Below are positions 31,153-43,437 of a DNA stretch of 64,000 bases, piece by piece. This DNA is from Symbiodinium kawagutii (lineage: Eukaryota; Sar; Dinophyceae; Suessiales; Symbiodiniaceae). The notes beneath the pieces are model-generated. The model was not told the origin of the DNA. It did no database searches and worked only from the letters and a program-made list of their open reading frames with translations. The stretch's first letter is position 1; each line of letters begins with the position of its first letter. The stretch lies in the NCBI GenBank assembly GCA_009767595.1, contig VSDK01028093.1, positions 82,105-146,104 of the forward strand, in the 5' to 3' direction. A program made the position numbers and the translations under genes.

Positions 31153-33300
31153 GGTGGCTGTAGTGGCTGTTGGTGGTTGGTAAAGTCACTACAACCACAG
31201 TTAACTACTGGTTGATACTGGTTGGTTAATTGATGTTAACTAAGATAAAGTCACTATCATGATATGGTTGACCTGAGAAATAGTGAATTTAAGATATAGT
31301 TGATGAAGTATCAGCACCAATAGCCACTATAAAAATGGCCAGCTATTGGTGGCTACTAACCAAAGAGTTACTATAAAGCATAGTGAACTGCTGGTTGGTT
31401 AATTAATGTCAATTGAGATAGAGTTACTGTAGTACACTACTTGATATGGTTGATCTATGGTGCCAGTGACTGTTGGTGAACTACTTGTTGATGGCTTTAG
31501 TGGCTGTTGGTGAACTACTTGATGCTTAATTCAGATAGAGTTACTATAGTGAACCGCTCAATGGATCTTGATGGTTCAGTAGCAACGATTCAAGATGAAT
31601 TAACCATGATCAAAGTACTAGAAACATCATAAATCAACCATAATCAGCATCATTGATCGCGGTGATGAACCATCAGTGTCAACCCATTCAGGACCATTGC
31701 TTGGATTATCATCCCACGGCTAGGAACCATGGGGACTGTAAACCGTAACCACCCTTTTTGTGGCTTACACTGATAAAGGCTCTGAACTAACCGCTAACCT
31801 CTTAAGGTGAGCTTATAAGTGGGGTATACCCATGCCAGTGAACCCTAAAAGGTAGCCAACCTAACCTCTACAATTAGCTTGGATTGATAAATGGCTGAGT
31901 TAACCATTGCCATTGACCACTTACTATCCATCATCCAAATCAATTATCATCACTATAACCATTACAAACCTCATTGAAAATGATCATCTAACCCGGTGCA
32001 ACCGTCCCCCCACGACCCTCCCCGGCGTTTCCCATGGGGCTCCTCCGCGACTCTTGTGGGGACGAGGTGGACCGTGCGAGGTCCAGCATGGGTCCAGGGC
32101 CCGGCGCACCGTGCGGCGTGGGCGGGAAGAGGTGATGCGCCTGCAGCGATGGCGCCGTGGTGGCCCTGGGGTCCGTGGCAGCCCTGGGGGAGTCTCAGCG
32201 TGGATGGTGGTGGGTGGTGGTGATGGTCATGGTGGGTGGTGCTCCGAACTCTGGAGCTGATCTGCATGGCGATTTTGGGACGCAAGCGTGCTTGTCACGC
32301 GGGCGACCCAGCAGGATAGCGGAGTCAGCATTGTAATGAAGTCATGTTGGGTGAACGTTCACCCCTGGTTGGCATCGTGAATGTCGCTGGTCAGAGTGGG
32401 GGAAAACATCGGTTGATGATTTTCAAGTTTGATGACGCATGACGCATGGCCAAGCATTGTTGCGTCACATGATGGCTGGCTCATGATGGTTGATGATGCT
32501 CGATGAGGTTTGATCATCGATAATGCTTATGACGGCTGGTGATGCGTAATAAAACCGAGAACGAGCCAAAAACTGTTCGCACTTCAGGGGGACTTTCCCA
32601 TCATCTGTTGCAATTTGGTTCGACTGCTTCAAGAACAGGGCATCCGTCTACAATAGCTGTCCATTAAACGGTTGTTCCGAACTCTCTGAACCGAATGATG
32701 AAACAATTATTGGTCGTCGTTGTTGCGGTGCGCTTTTATCAGCTCCACAACCGAATCATTAACCAACAACTTGACCGACAATAACCAGCAGTCATTCACA
32801 CTAGTAAGCACACACTAGTGAACCCTTGCTGTATGTACTAAACCAAGAATTACTCTTGTGGGCTCATAACTATATAACAGAGGTTTGTTGTTGGTTTTGA
32901 ACCTACCATTGACAATCACCATCAACCATGCTTGTTAACCATGCTTAAGCATTGTTGTCGACATGATGAACCTGAGAATATCGGTCAGTAAATGTCATAA
33001 ATCAATACTTTCACCAAGAATAAGCTGATAACCAGCAACTATGAACACTGCTATAGTAATCACGATGATCATTGTTACCATAGACATCAACCAACAATAG
33101 CCATCAGGCACCAACTACTAGAAACCAAAATAAACATTAAGCAACACACTTAGCAGTACTATTTTCCACTATAAACGGACATCAACTACTAATAATCAAC
33201 ATGCAAACCACTAGATACAACACCATTAACACATATTAACACCACTGTTCACCATCAAATACCACAGCCCAAACACAAAAAAAGCCTGGCAACTGCTCAG
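31153..33300. other. Low-complexity spacer with one GC-rich island
   Basis: 31.15-31.95 kb is degenerate GGTTGATGG/CTACTTG-type DNA with repeats of GTGGCTGTTGGTGAACTACTT. A GC-rich island at about 32070-32195 has an open frame EVQHGSRARRTVRRGREE on the plus strand, but alternative frames are open too and no splice sites stand out. 32.3-33.3 kb is again AT-rich without features. Confidence 0.4.
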
Positions 33301-33366
33301 TCAAGACACTGAGTTGACCTTCGAATCCAAGCGCTGGACGGTCTCCGCCAACTTCGTCATCACTTC
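33301..33366 (-). CDS. Terminal exon-like segment (coiled-coil tail)
   Basis: A minus-strand segment starting after a strong GGCTTTCTCCCAG acceptor. It encodes EVMTKLAETVQRLDSKVNSVS and then stops at TGA (complement of 33301-33303). Length 66 bp, phase 0, GC-rich third positions, heptad-like helix. It lies downstream of the CLC gene exons on the same strand and could be that gene's last exon, or belong to another transcript. Confidence 0.45.
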   Translation of the reverse strand, partial: EVMTKLAETVQRLDSKVNSVS

Positions 33367-33947
33367 CTGGGAGAAAGCCGACGCTGGAGGCAGCCCCGGG
33401 AGATTGATTGAGAATGCCGCACGGTGGCAGCCATGGTTTCTAAAAGATTGGCTAAATGAAGGTTTGGGTTAACAGCGGGTTGGTGGGTTGAATTGTCGGT
33501 GAATGGTTGATTATTGGCCAGTGATGCATGGTTCATGGTTGATTAATGATAATGATTCAGTAATGGTCATCTGGTTATGTTAATCCATCATTAGCCAATG
33601 ATTTGCCAATCCTGAATCAACAACTGTTGATAGTGGCTCATGGTTGAACATCGTTAAGCCTCAATGACTAGAGACTAACCAACCGCTATATCAGCCACTG
33701 GTCATCCGTTCATTGGTCACGCAGTCAATCATCTGTGGTTGTTCGGGTGATCTTGGGAGCATTGGCCTCAACTTCGGGTGATCCTTGGCAATTTCATTAC
33801 AAGGTGGGTCCCCCAATGTATAAGTTGGATATTATTTGCCATTTAACCATGGTTCTTTGTACTGGTAGTTGGGCCCCACCTTGCAGGAACAATTGTAAGG
33901 ATGAAAACAATGAAACAAAAAAAGCATGACAATGAAAAACATGTCTT

Positions 33948-34075
33948 TGACGATGATGACGATAATCATGATGATGCTGATAATGATGAAGATGATGATG
34001 ATGATGGTGGTGATGATGATGATGCTGCTGATGATGATGATCATCATGATGATGATCATGATGAAGAGGCTGATC

Positions 34076-34113
<38 letters not shown>

Positions 34114-34243
34114 GATGAAGATGAAGATGATGATGATGATGATGCTGATAATGATGAAGATGATGATGATGATGGTGGTGATGATGATGATGCTGCTGAT
34201 GATGATGATGATCATGATGATGATCATGATGAAGAGGCTGATC

Positions 34244-34275
<32 letters not shown>

Positions 34276-34341
34276 GATGAAGATGAAGATGAAGATGATG
34301 ATGATGATGATGATGATGATGAAGATGAAGATGAAGATGAA

Positions 34342-34411
<70 letters not shown>

Positions 34412-34500
34412 CTGATGATGATGATGATGATCATGATGATCATGATGAAGAGGCTGATCATGATGATGATGATGAAGATGAAGATGAAGATGAAGATGAA

Positions 34501-34560
<60 letters not shown>

Positions 34561-34596
34561 GATGAAGATGAAGATGAAGATGACGATGAAGATGAC

Positions 34597-34655
<59 letters not shown>

Positions 34656-34683
34656 CGATGATGATGACGATAATGATGACGAC
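33948..34683. repeat. Complex GAT/GAA/GAC trinucleotide array, about 0.73 kb
   Basis: Nearly every triplet is GAT or a one-base variant (GAA, GAC, CAT, GCT, AAT, GGT), with no frame-breaking indels. There is higher-order structure: a block with GATGCTGATAATGATGAAG starts at 33973 and again at 34141 (168 bp apart), and CATGATGAAGAGGCTGATC occurs at 34057, 34225 and 34441 (168 and 216 bp apart). All three plus frames and parts of the minus strand are open as poly-Asp, poly-Met or poly-Ile. The ORFs of 258-347 codons are therefore not evidence for a gene, though an Asp-rich protein (33901-34716, plus) cannot be excluded. Confidence 0.9.
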
Positions 34684-35060
34684 AAAAACATCATCATGGT
34701 GACACAACCAGGCTAATGACACAGGTGTTAATTGCCATGGCTCAAACAACAGTGCCCAGTCATGAAGCAAGAAAGTGTGGCAATGATGATCTTGTGCATA
34801 GCTCTTTCCTGAAATCCGAGAACCAAACATCTGGGACCCCCAAGCGTCGAGTGCGTGACTCAGGGTCTTGGGCATCCCAGTGAGGGCCCACAGCTACCAG
34901 CTGGTTCTAATCCGAGATGCTGAAATATTGCTGACCTGCGGCCCAGCGAATCACCAGCACATGTACCACACAAGATAAAATCAACAGGTGACAACAAACC
35001 ATGTACAAGGGGAAATGTGGGTGAATCGTTGGGATCGTTTCTGTTCACGGTAGACTGCAA

Positions 35061-35163
35061 GAATCAACAAATCAGTCAACAAAGCTCTAGGTTGACTTAT
35101 ATAAAACCATTAGGTTGACTCAACAAATCAATCAACAAATCAGTCAACAAATCAGTCAACAAC
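35061..35163. repeat. Short tandem repeat of AATCAGTCAACA-type units
   Basis: ATCAACAAATCAGTCAACAA units repeat about five times, interrupted by two GTTGACT-containing segments. Non-coding. Confidence 0.8.
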
Positions 35164-35927
35164 TGCCCCCTAATAAAATCATTGTTCTTCGTTGAGGTTG
35201 CTAAGCAGCTGCAAGCCGCAGCCTCTTTTTGGCTCGGAGCAACAGTTAATCGCTGAGATGCTCTCAGATTGCCATGGTCAACCCGTGGAGGACTTGCCAC
35301 CAGGAACCCAAGCACCACATAATTGAGCGCACAGTAGCACCTTCAAAAAATGCACATCCACAGTCAAGAAGGATTGAAGACTGATGTTCCCCCAGGGAAG
35401 ACCCCTCAGAGCTCAGGGCTGATGCGACTTGACATCATCTGTACACCAGAGCGTGGGCAAATGCGTGGGCAAATGCGTGGTCGCGAGCTGGGTGATAACC
35501 AACGTGCAGTGATTTCTACTAGTCATATGACGTTCAAACCCGGTTCACCACTCTTGGGAGCCAACATTGCTCCACATTGTCACTGGATTGGTTGATAGGA
35601 AAATCTGGCGGAAACCTTGGTTTTTCCACGCTTTGCTCAAACCTTGTGCCCACGACCATTGCTGGAAGTCACAAGGCTAATCTTCTTGCTCCCAACTCAA
35701 CTTCCAAAGACTCAGAGTCGCTGGTTGTTTCACTGTCCTGGTGCTGCCAACGACAGCATTCAAAATCATCATGCAATGGGAAGCATCTCCCAGCATGATT
35801 AGCATGCAGTAGTGAGTAATTACTCTCAGGTAACTTGCAACGGGTTTAGTCACACATTGTGTTTCCGCAAGTTACATGCATGCGTGCATGCGTTTTATGT
35901 GCCGACTAACCTCGTAAGCCCAGCTAG

Positions 35928-36135
35928 GCAAGAGTTGCAACATCAGATTGGCCGTGTCACATCCCAACGTTTGGATGGCCAAGAACCCACCCATTGGTCG
36001 CAGGTCCTCATCGTTCGTGATGACACCCTTCTGTTCAGCTTGCAGCTCAATGGCCGTGGTCTTTTCCGCCTGAAACTTTCTGTGTCAAAATTGGCGGTCT
36101 ATTGTGATCTCCACGAACATGGTTTTGACTCTTGA
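35928..36135 (+). CDS. Exon-like segment, unidentified, ends at TGA
   Basis: The plus-strand frame reads ELQHQIGRVTSQRLDGQ, THWSQVLIVRDDTLLFSL, QLNGRGLFRLKLSVSKL and stops at TGA (36133-36135). The composition is protein-like, with beta-strand-rich alternation. It could be the last exon of a plus-strand gene convergent with the CLC gene. Family not recognised. Confidence 0.4.
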
Positions 36136-36287
36136 CCAACTGCCCACCAATTTGATTAAAATGGTGAATTTCAAGAATTCAATCTCTCATTGCTTCTGAT
36201 CTTTAAACTGGCTCTTGGCTCTTGACACCAAAAAGGACCTCGAAGGACGGGACCCGCCGGTCACCCGGCCAAGGCGCTAGTTCTCAC

Positions 36288-36394
36288 CAAGGTGCTAATC
36301 CAGCTCTCGAAATGATGCCACAGAACAGCCCCGAGGCAGTGACAACGCAAGCTGCTTGGACGTGAGCTTGCGCAAACAATGGGTACAATGCAGC
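36288..36394 (-). CDS. CLC chloride channel/exchanger exon: second CBS-domain segment
   Basis: A minus-strand exon of 107 bp: acceptor GACCGCCCCAG, frame AALYPLFAQAHVQAACVV then TASGLFCGIISRAGLAP, donor CCTTG/GTGAGA. The pattern hydrophobic-VV-T-SG-xFxGIISRxGL is the C-terminal half of a CBS domain as found in eukaryotic CLC proteins, where paired CBS domains form the cytoplasmic regulatory module. It is the most downstream CLC exon recognised with confidence. Confidence 0.7.
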
Positions 36395-37208
36395 CTGGGG
36401 CGGTCGCGCGGCGGTCGACAGGTTCCAAGCGATTCACGGTGGAGATGGACAGATCAATTATACAATACAGCCACGGAACTGGAAAACGTTCATAGACCAA
36501 TGATCAAGATGATGGTTCTTGTCATCACAGCTACCTTAGTTCTGTATCGAGTTTAATGTGTCTAATCAGCATTATTGATTGAGTGCGTTGAGCCAATTTC
36601 CTCATCAATGAACTTCTGGTAATTTCATCTCAAAACATTTGTCGGATCCACAATATCAGTCCGTCTCATCAATGTTGATTCTCAGTCTACTTGTGGTGGG
36701 TCAAAACGCAGTTCCGCCAGTAGCATTCCGGGGATCTCTCTCTGTTTCCTGTGAGTTGCACTGTGCTGTACTCAGCTACCATTTGGTTGCACCGCTCAGC
36801 TCCTTAACAAACCCCTGGCTCCGAATTGCTCCCTCCGGACCATCAATGAATCAACCAGTCAACCCTATCCCTACCTTTTCCTGACCACTCGCGATCCGAG
36901 GCACAGGAGAGGTATCTTCCAGGATCTGAATGCCGGCAGGCTCCGAGCATTTGGTCACCTGACCGAGGTCACAAACCAGCAGAACATCCAAGCACGGTAC
37001 ATGTACAAAGAAATGGATTCGCACGGCCAAAATGCAGTAATGCAGTACAATTGATCAGAAAAATCATCACATTTGGAAGAGTCCCTGGAACATCAACGGA
37101 CATCAACAACATGGGAATTTCATCTCAATGCCATAAGTCATCCAAAAATTCCCTACATTTGGCATCTTCAACAGCCCCTGACCCCTCACCACAGCAGCGC
37201 CGCATCAC

Positions 37209-37367
37209 CGCGGCTTGGTCGCCTCCAGCAGCTCTCCTCCAGCTGGGCCGCCCTTCCGCAGCAGCTTCTCCAGGTCCGGGCGCCTCAGCAGGGCCACGCA
37301 GCGGCCCGCGTCCAGGACGGGGAAGAACGGCACCTCGCAGCACCTCAGCGGCACCACCAGGGCGCGC
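37209..37367 (-). CDS. CLC chloride channel/exchanger exon: first CBS-domain segment
   Basis: A minus-strand exon of 159 bp: acceptor CATGCCACAG, donor CCGCG/GTGATG. The frame includes VPLRCCEVPFFPVLDAG and RCVALLRRPDLEKLLRK, a CBS-domain half (xFFPVLDxGRxVALLRRxDL). G or C sits in almost every third position. It precedes the second CBS exon (36288-36394) as in other CLC genes. The long ORFs in other frames here are shadows of this exon. Confidence 0.75.
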
Positions 37368-37984
37368 CTGTGGCATGGCTGGGGTCACCAGGGGCCATGG
37401 CTGTGCCGCATGGCCGGGGAGGCTTGGATTCGTTGGTTCGTGGGGGTTGGAATCTACGATTTTTTCGGGTTTGTGAGGGGCGCCTTCTTGCTGGTTGACT
37501 GATGTTGACTGCGAAACCTCTTGAAAACAAACACTTTTTGGAGGTTTTGGGTATTCAGACATCGTTCGGTTTCTGATGTCCGGAGTTGCGTTTTTGATAT
37601 CCTGAGTTGTCACAGCAAGAGCTGCAGACAGTTACCGCGGCATACGGACCACCTACTGACTTTCAATATCGAATGTAATCTGATGGTTCACCAAGCTTGG
37701 TGAATGCTGCTTAATGACGGCTGATGATGTATACCTGCAATGAGCTGCTTACCAGGCTGATCAGTCCCATCAATAGTTGATAAATGTTGATAACCAGCTG
37801 GCTAATGACATGTCAACTATACCATCCAAACCCCATCATGTCCATGGACATTAATATCATCCATCATTGGAACCATCTAACTCATTAACCTAACTAATCA
37901 TCAACCAACCAACCACTACTGATGATCCGGAGCCACCAACCAACCACCGCTGCTACGTAGGCTCATCCGCCCGCCCCGTTCCAC

Positions 37985-38084
37985 CGTTGCCAATGAGTCG
38001 CTTCAATGCAGCTGTCACCGCATCCACGTCCGCATCCGGCAGAGTCAAACGCAACGCCTCCGGGGGCAACTGGTCCATCAAGTC
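37985..38084 (-). CDS. Probable CLC gene exon, cytoplasmic linker
   Basis: A minus-strand segment of 100 bp between a GATCGACTGAG acceptor and a CAACG/GTGGAA donor. It reads DLMDQLPPEALRLTLP then DADVDAVTAALKRLIGN with GC-rich third positions. It lies between the membrane-domain exons (above 40.2 kb) and the CBS exons (36.3-37.4 kb), where CLC proteins have a cytoplasmic linker. The segment itself has no recognised motif. Confidence 0.5.
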
Positions 38085-38595
38085 CTCAGTCGATCCACTG
38101 CACCGCGGTGGAACAGCAGGTCAGGGGAGGTGCTCAACTGCTTGTCTCTCTCACCTGGTTGCACTCTCAACCTCACCAGTTTTTGATAATTATAACAAAT
38201 GGTGGATTATTCACTGGGTTGATTAATAGTCAATGGCTAATTTTCATAGTAAAATTTTGGAATACAACTATAAATCACGAAGTCGCAACTCACTGAGCCA
38301 AAGAAAAACACGGCCGTCAATTTGGTTGCTTCATGAGTTAAATAGGAGTTCAATATTACTAATCAACCCTGATTATCTTGATGGTTAGTAACCGCCTTTC
38401 GATTAACTGACAGTGGCTTGTTAATAGCTGGACCTACCATCATTCACCATGTCATTATTCAAAGCACCTTACATTTCCTACAGGTGATCCATTCTTGTTG
38501 GTTTTGATCTCTAGAGCCTATATCAAAATCCACCAACCATCATTCACCACATGGATCTTTCCACAATTAGAACCACACCATTGACCATCAATGAC

Positions 38596-38688
38596 TTTGG
38601 ACGCGCCAATTTTCCAGGCCTTCCCCCGCGCAGTTTCTTTCCACCAAGCTTCCGTCGCAGAGAAGTGCGCCAGCTCCTTGCAGAATTC
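38596..38688 (-). CDS. Probable CLC gene exon, cytoplasmic linker
   Basis: A minus-strand segment of 93 bp (31 codons, phase 0): acceptor TTCGCCCCAG, frame EFCKELAHFSATEAWW then KETARGKAWKIGASK, possible donor AAA/GTCATT. Coding-type composition. No motif recognised; assigned to the CLC gene by position and strand only. Confidence 0.45.
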
Positions 38689-39450
38689 CTGGGGCGAAGG
38701 ACCACTAAATGGATCAACAAGTTGCTTACAGAAAAAACATGAAAAAAAAACTATTGGATCCATAGAAAACAAGTTGCTTATAGAAGTTGCCTATAGAAAA
38801 ACGAGTGCAAAACCAGCTATTGGATCAACAACTATAGTTAGTTACTTTTAGAAAAGCTAGTGCAAGCTTAGAAACACCATATAATTACTCCATAGTTACC
38901 TAATCATAGAAACATGCAATTTTGCAACTTCAAATTCTGTTCGCCAAAGGCCTAACTGCAAAGCTTCAAGCTCGCAATGATCGCCGCTGAGATGCCTCTG
39001 GCAAATACGGCACGTTCTTCAGGATCAATTGCCTCAAGGCGACACGATCGCCATGTTGGAGTCTTCTTGAACAAGGAAGTGCTTCCAAGATGTTCCACGG
39101 AGACCAGGATCCAACAGTAGTGGAAAATGCAGCTGTCAATAGACCATGAGTTGAACCACCAATGGGTCGTGATTTAGCGTCAAAAAGGGGTGGGGTGGGT
39201 TAACATAATATGGCGTACCATAAATGCATGAAACAGCAAAAAACATGAACCGAAAATCGATACCCAATAAACAGCATTGAAGAATGGCAGTTTCCATCAT
39301 TACCCACTAGGAGACGCTGGGCATAGCAACCACAAAACACAACTGCGCAACCAATAGAGCAACCACTCAACAAGAAAGATATTCACTCTGAGCATGCACT
39401 CACTCAACAAGTTCATAGTAACAAAGTGATTCTGCACATCAAAACGAAAA

Positions 39451-39565
39451 ATGGCTATGGGTCAAAACCCTGTACCCCTGGTTCCCCATCATTAACCATT
39501 GTTTTCCCTATAGTTTATTGGGTATTAGCCACCATTATTGGTTGGTTAATGTTGACCCATAACCA
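39451..39565. repeat. MITE-like family 2, copy 2
   Basis: Begins ATGGCTATGGGTCAAAACCC and ends TTGACCCATAACCA, so the ends are inverted repeats. The interior matches copies at 30265-30378 and 61464-61580. It lies in an intron of the CLC gene. Confidence 0.8.
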
Positions 39566-40014
39566 AATAACCTTGGTCCATCCTTGTGGTCCTACCCCAA
39601 GCTGCAGTCCGCCCTTCCACTGAATCAGTTTTCGCCAAGGAGCTCTTCATCCCATGCCATGCCATTGCAGCCATGCATGCAGCTCCACATTCAAAGCTAT
39701 GTTTAGTTGACACATTTTGTTCTTAAATCATGTCAAATCAATAGTTTTAGCTGTTGTGTTGTTTTTGTGTATTCATGACTCACGCATGCAAACGCAACTA
39801 AATGCGCATATAGGTGCACTCATACACACAAGCACATATCGTATATCGTACCATGCACATGCACACGCAAACGGTAGAGCAAATCATAAATACGAAGAAA
39901 GAACAAACCACAAAAGCAAAATAAAGAGAGAGGAAACGCAAAGCAAAATTAGCAAAATAGACACCATATGAGCTCACATAGAAAAAATGAAAGACACAAG
40001 AAACAACGACTTAC

Positions 40015-40123
40015 ATACAAATCGCGCAGAATCTATTTTCAGAAACTGATGCACGGCACCCACTGCCAACTCCAGTAACGAGTCCATTTCTGCTTTCAGG
40101 CTGTAGGCATGAAAGAATTCTGT
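40015..40123 (-). CDS. Probable CLC gene exon after the membrane domain
   Basis: A minus-strand exon of 109 bp with strong splice sites: acceptor GATTTTTGCAG and donor GTAT/GTAAGT. It reads TEFFHAYSLKAEMDSLLE then LAVGAVHQFLKIDSARF. A mostly helical, soluble-type segment directly downstream of the last membrane-helix exon. No motif recognised; assigned by position. Confidence 0.55.
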
Positions 40124-40291
40124 CTGCAAAAATCCAGCCCTGAAAACATCCGATTGCTTGAAATCAAAAGTTGAACTGTTGAACTGTATTTTTGCGTTGG
40201 ATTTTTTTATGCCATGATCCCAACAACAAGAATAGCAAGACTGTCTCCAATGGCTGGGGACTGATGACTGATCCAACCAAATGCTCCTCAC

Positions 40292-40401
40292 CAACCCAGC
40301 AACGGGGCCTTGTGCAAGACGCAGCTCGGCCAGTGAACAGTGAGATGCTGACAGCAAGCATCAAGGGTGGTATCAGGTCTACGTTGTTCGCAGCCCCACC
40401 T
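40292..40401 (-). CDS. CLC exon: late transmembrane helix
   Basis: The minus-strand frame includes GGAANNVDLIPPLMLAV and SISLFTGRAA. The VDLIPPLMLAVxIS pattern matches the CLC region after the GAAA helix (usually ELTG....LPLLLAVLIA). Donor TTG/GTGAGG. The upstream border (CTTCGCCAG) is approximate. It follows the exon at 41404-41527 in the expected order. Confidence 0.65.
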
Positions 40402-41403
40402 CTGGCGAAGCTCGCAAAATGACGGCGATCATGAGGACAACTTATCATGATTTCTCTTTTTCCAGCTCTCCGGTTGCTCACCTACATGTTTGGCTGACCA
40501 TCAATGAAGCATCAATGAACCATCATGATTGTGAAGCTGGTCCTGATGACCATAATGGGTCGCAAACTAAGCTTTGTAAAGACCGACATGGCCCCCCCCA
40601 CCAGTAGGATGACAACAACAACGCAATGGTGGCAGCCCAATGCTGGAAGCCGCGACTGGCTGTGCTCCCATGTGCTTCTAATTTCACGGGAACAGCCCAA
40701 GAACATGGAAATAAGACATCACAAGTGCTTTCAAAACATGAAAAGGAGGCCCAAACCAGAACGCAATTCTTGGTCAGCGGCCGAATTCAGGTTTGGGATG
40801 GTCTGGGAAAACTGTTTGACAGCTTGGATTTTTTTTGACCACACCGTGAGGGCATCCAGAATTGCATGGTCGCTTCTGCTGTAAGTAGGAATTAGGAATG
40901 ATGAGTAATGGTGTTTGCTCATACTTGTTTTCAAGTCAATGCAATCTTTAGGTCCAGCAACGTCTGAAAACACACTGCATCATCCTTTCCCAAAGCCAAA
41001 GGTACATGGCGACGCTACATCCTCGTTTAGGGCCTTTCAAAGCCCTAAAGACCTATTGACCAATGACATTCAGTGACCACAACAGTTGATATCGAGTGAT
41101 CCTTTCGATTAACAGTGGTTTATGATGGCAACAAACATGGTTTTGGGTAGCCCATGATCATTGGTAGCCAGCAATAATTGCATGGACTACACATTCTTCA
41201 AAGATCTTCAAAGGTTATGAGTCCCTTGTTAAAACTTTCATGCGGGGACATAGTAAACCCATATAAACCCATCTAATCCCCCAAACACTCACAATCCAAA
41301 TGACCTACTCCTGCACCATTCATTAACCATCATTAACCGTTGATGATGGTTAACAAATCTTAAACATCCTACTGTAAGCCACCGAGTTTAATGACATGCC
41401 AAC

Positions 41404-41527
41404 TCCCGCGCTATTCCTTGCCAAGCGGCTGATAAACAGCACGCACGAAACGCTCATCTGCTTAAACCCCGCCAGCATCGCTGCAGCGCCAACCATGGAA
41501 TAGATGCCGCTGCTGGCGAAATCGAGG
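41404..41527 (-). CDS. CLC exon: YxxVGAAAxLxG helix
   Basis: After a TACTGGTTTCCCAG acceptor the minus strand reads LDFASSGIYSMVGAAAM, LAGFKQMSVSCVLFIS. YSMVGAAAMLAGFKQMSVS is a clear match to the conserved CLC segment YAxVGAAAxLGGVTRMTxS. The usual Thr-Arg before Met is Lys-Gln here. The donor is uncertain (a GT after RNSAG is used). Confidence 0.85.
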
Positions 41528-42260
41528 CTGGGAAACCAGTAGCCCAACGCGCCTCGCGATTCGCGTGGCGCAAGGATTGATGGGGAACAAGTGATGCAGA
41601 AATTTGCCTGCCCTTATTGTGTGGTCTCAGGTCACTGGCTTGGTAAATAAGTTGCGTTTCAAACAAGAACGACCTAAAATACCATAAATAAGCATGTCCT
41701 TAGATTGGCACACGGTCACACTCTCCACCGCTTCAATATCTATGACACTCTGTAAGATTGAAAAGCCCTATTTCCCCATCGTGTGTCCTCCACATTCAAT
41801 GGTAATGACAAAATATCTCCACCGCTTTGTTACTACTGTCGTCAAGTGTTGCCCTGAGCCAATCAATTCAATCAGGTACCGGCAACAACTAATCTGTTTG
41901 TATGGGGCAGGACGCAAGCTGACATCTATTTACCTAGCCAGGGTTTAACCAGGGATGAATAGATCTGAAAGACCCTGCTAAGTATGATCAAAGCGGATAC
42001 GCATGTAGGATTGTAGGCACATGCCAGCGGACTGTTAGTTAGAAAAAATACCCACATCACAAACGAGAAGAATACACCAATTGCCTGCAACACATGAAAA
42101 CAAAAGTGCTTCAGTGCAAAAACATGGTGTGTGTGCGTATCTATATTTCAATCGATCTCAGCAAATTGGGACCCTTTTGCTTGGCTCCGTTGGTTACTAA
42201 GGGAACTACCAGTTATGGTAGATATTGGTACATCCCCGGTTAAATGGACATTTTTCCAAC

Positions 42261-42366
42261 CTCCCGTGCATGCCAAGTGTCTGCCCAAGACTCTCCCAGC
42301 CATTCCTCCAATGACCATGGTGCCCGTGAAGTTTCCCGTGGGCACCGGGACGCCAGTGAAGCAAAC
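42261..42366 (-). CDS. CLC exon: GxFxP region
   Basis: A minus-strand exon of 106 bp: acceptor GTTCACCACCCAG, frame VCFTGVPVPTGNFTGTM then VIGGMAGRVLGRHL, donor GGAG/GTTGGA. This aligns with the CLC motif GxFxPxxxxGAxxGRxxG, one of the three anion-pathway loops. The canonical Pro is Gly here (GNFTG). Order and strand agree with the other CLC exons. Confidence 0.85.
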
Positions 42367-42704
42367 CTGGGTGGTGAACCAAGCCCTCCAAAACCATGGA
42401 TCCATTCATTGATATACCAGGGTGATACATCGATGGCCCAGGTGGATCCAGGTTGAAACCATTCATTCGTCCATTGAATCAGGGGTTATTTTATGCCATT
42501 GAAACCATTCAGGGGTATATACCATTGATACCATGCTCTCTGAAACCACTGAAGCGTTCATTATAAGGCATATGTCAACCATTGATGCCATTGTATACCA
42601 GTACTGGTTGGTGAATTTTGACATCCCAAAGAAATAAATGCATCAATCAACCAAGTATCCAAAAGCTATAGGGCGAAACCAAAAATGTCAATCAAACTGG
42701 TTGG

Positions 42705-43430
42705 TGGTTCAACTCTTATGACTTTTTTTGTTAACTAACCAACCACTTGGGAATGCTAGGACTACAAAAAATGTTTGAAACCACCACGCGCTCTTGCTCC
42801 CTGACGCACCCCCAGCTATGCGTGAGGCTCGCCAACTCCTAATGAAACGTGCTCTATCCATTCCAGTTCCACTCTAAAGTCCAGTTTGAAACCACCAACC
42901 AGTTTGTTGACTAACCAACCACTTGGGAATGCTAGGAATACAAAAAATGTTTGAAACCACCACGCGCTCTTGCTCCCTGACGCACCCCCAGCTATGCGTG
43001 AGGCGCGCCAACTCCTAATGAAACGTGCTCTATCCATTCTAGTTCCACTCTAAAGTCCAGTTTGAAACCACCAACCAGTTTGTTGACTAACCAACCACTT
43101 GGGAATGCTAGGAATACAAAAAATGTTTGAAACCACCACGCGCTCTTGCTCCCTGACGCACCCCCAGCTATGCGTGAGGCGCGCCAACTCCTAATGAAAC
43201 GTGCTCTATCCATTCCAGTTCCACTCTAAAGTCCAGTTTGAAACCACCAACCAGTTTGTTGACTAACCAACCACTTGGGAATGCTAGGAATACAAAAAAT
43301 GTTTGAAACCACCACGCGCTCTTGCTCCCTGACGCACCCCCAGCTATGCGTGAGGCGCGCCAACTCCTAATGAAACGTGCTCTATCCAATCCAGTGCCAC
43401 TCTAAAGTCCAGTTTGAAACCACCAACCAC
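42705..43430. repeat. 176-bp tandem array, about 4 copies, in a CLC intron
   Basis: Unit starts (CCAGTTTGAAACCACCAACC) lie at 42881, 43057, 43233 and 43409, with a diverged first unit from about 42705. The period is exactly 176 bp and the copies differ by only a few bases. The unit carries CTAACCAACCACTTGGG and GTTTGAAACCACC, words related to MITE-like family 1. Three near-identical 73-codon ORFs on the minus strand are by-products. Confidence 0.95.
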
Positions 43431-43437
43431 CAATCAC

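Noticed and set aside
33832-34875. 347-codon minus-strand ORF of Ile runs and plus-strand poly-Asp and poly-Met ORFs
   Set aside because: All arise from the GAT triplet array, which is open in most frames; no independent support for a gene.
37051-37613. Long overlapping ORFs (up to 162 codons) on both strands
   Set aside because: GC-rich shadow frames of the CBS exon at 37209-37367, whose own frame has the CBS pattern and the highest third-position GC.
42816-43389. Three near-identical 73-codon minus-strand ORFs
   Set aside because: Spaced exactly 176 bp apart in a tandem array; repeat by-products.
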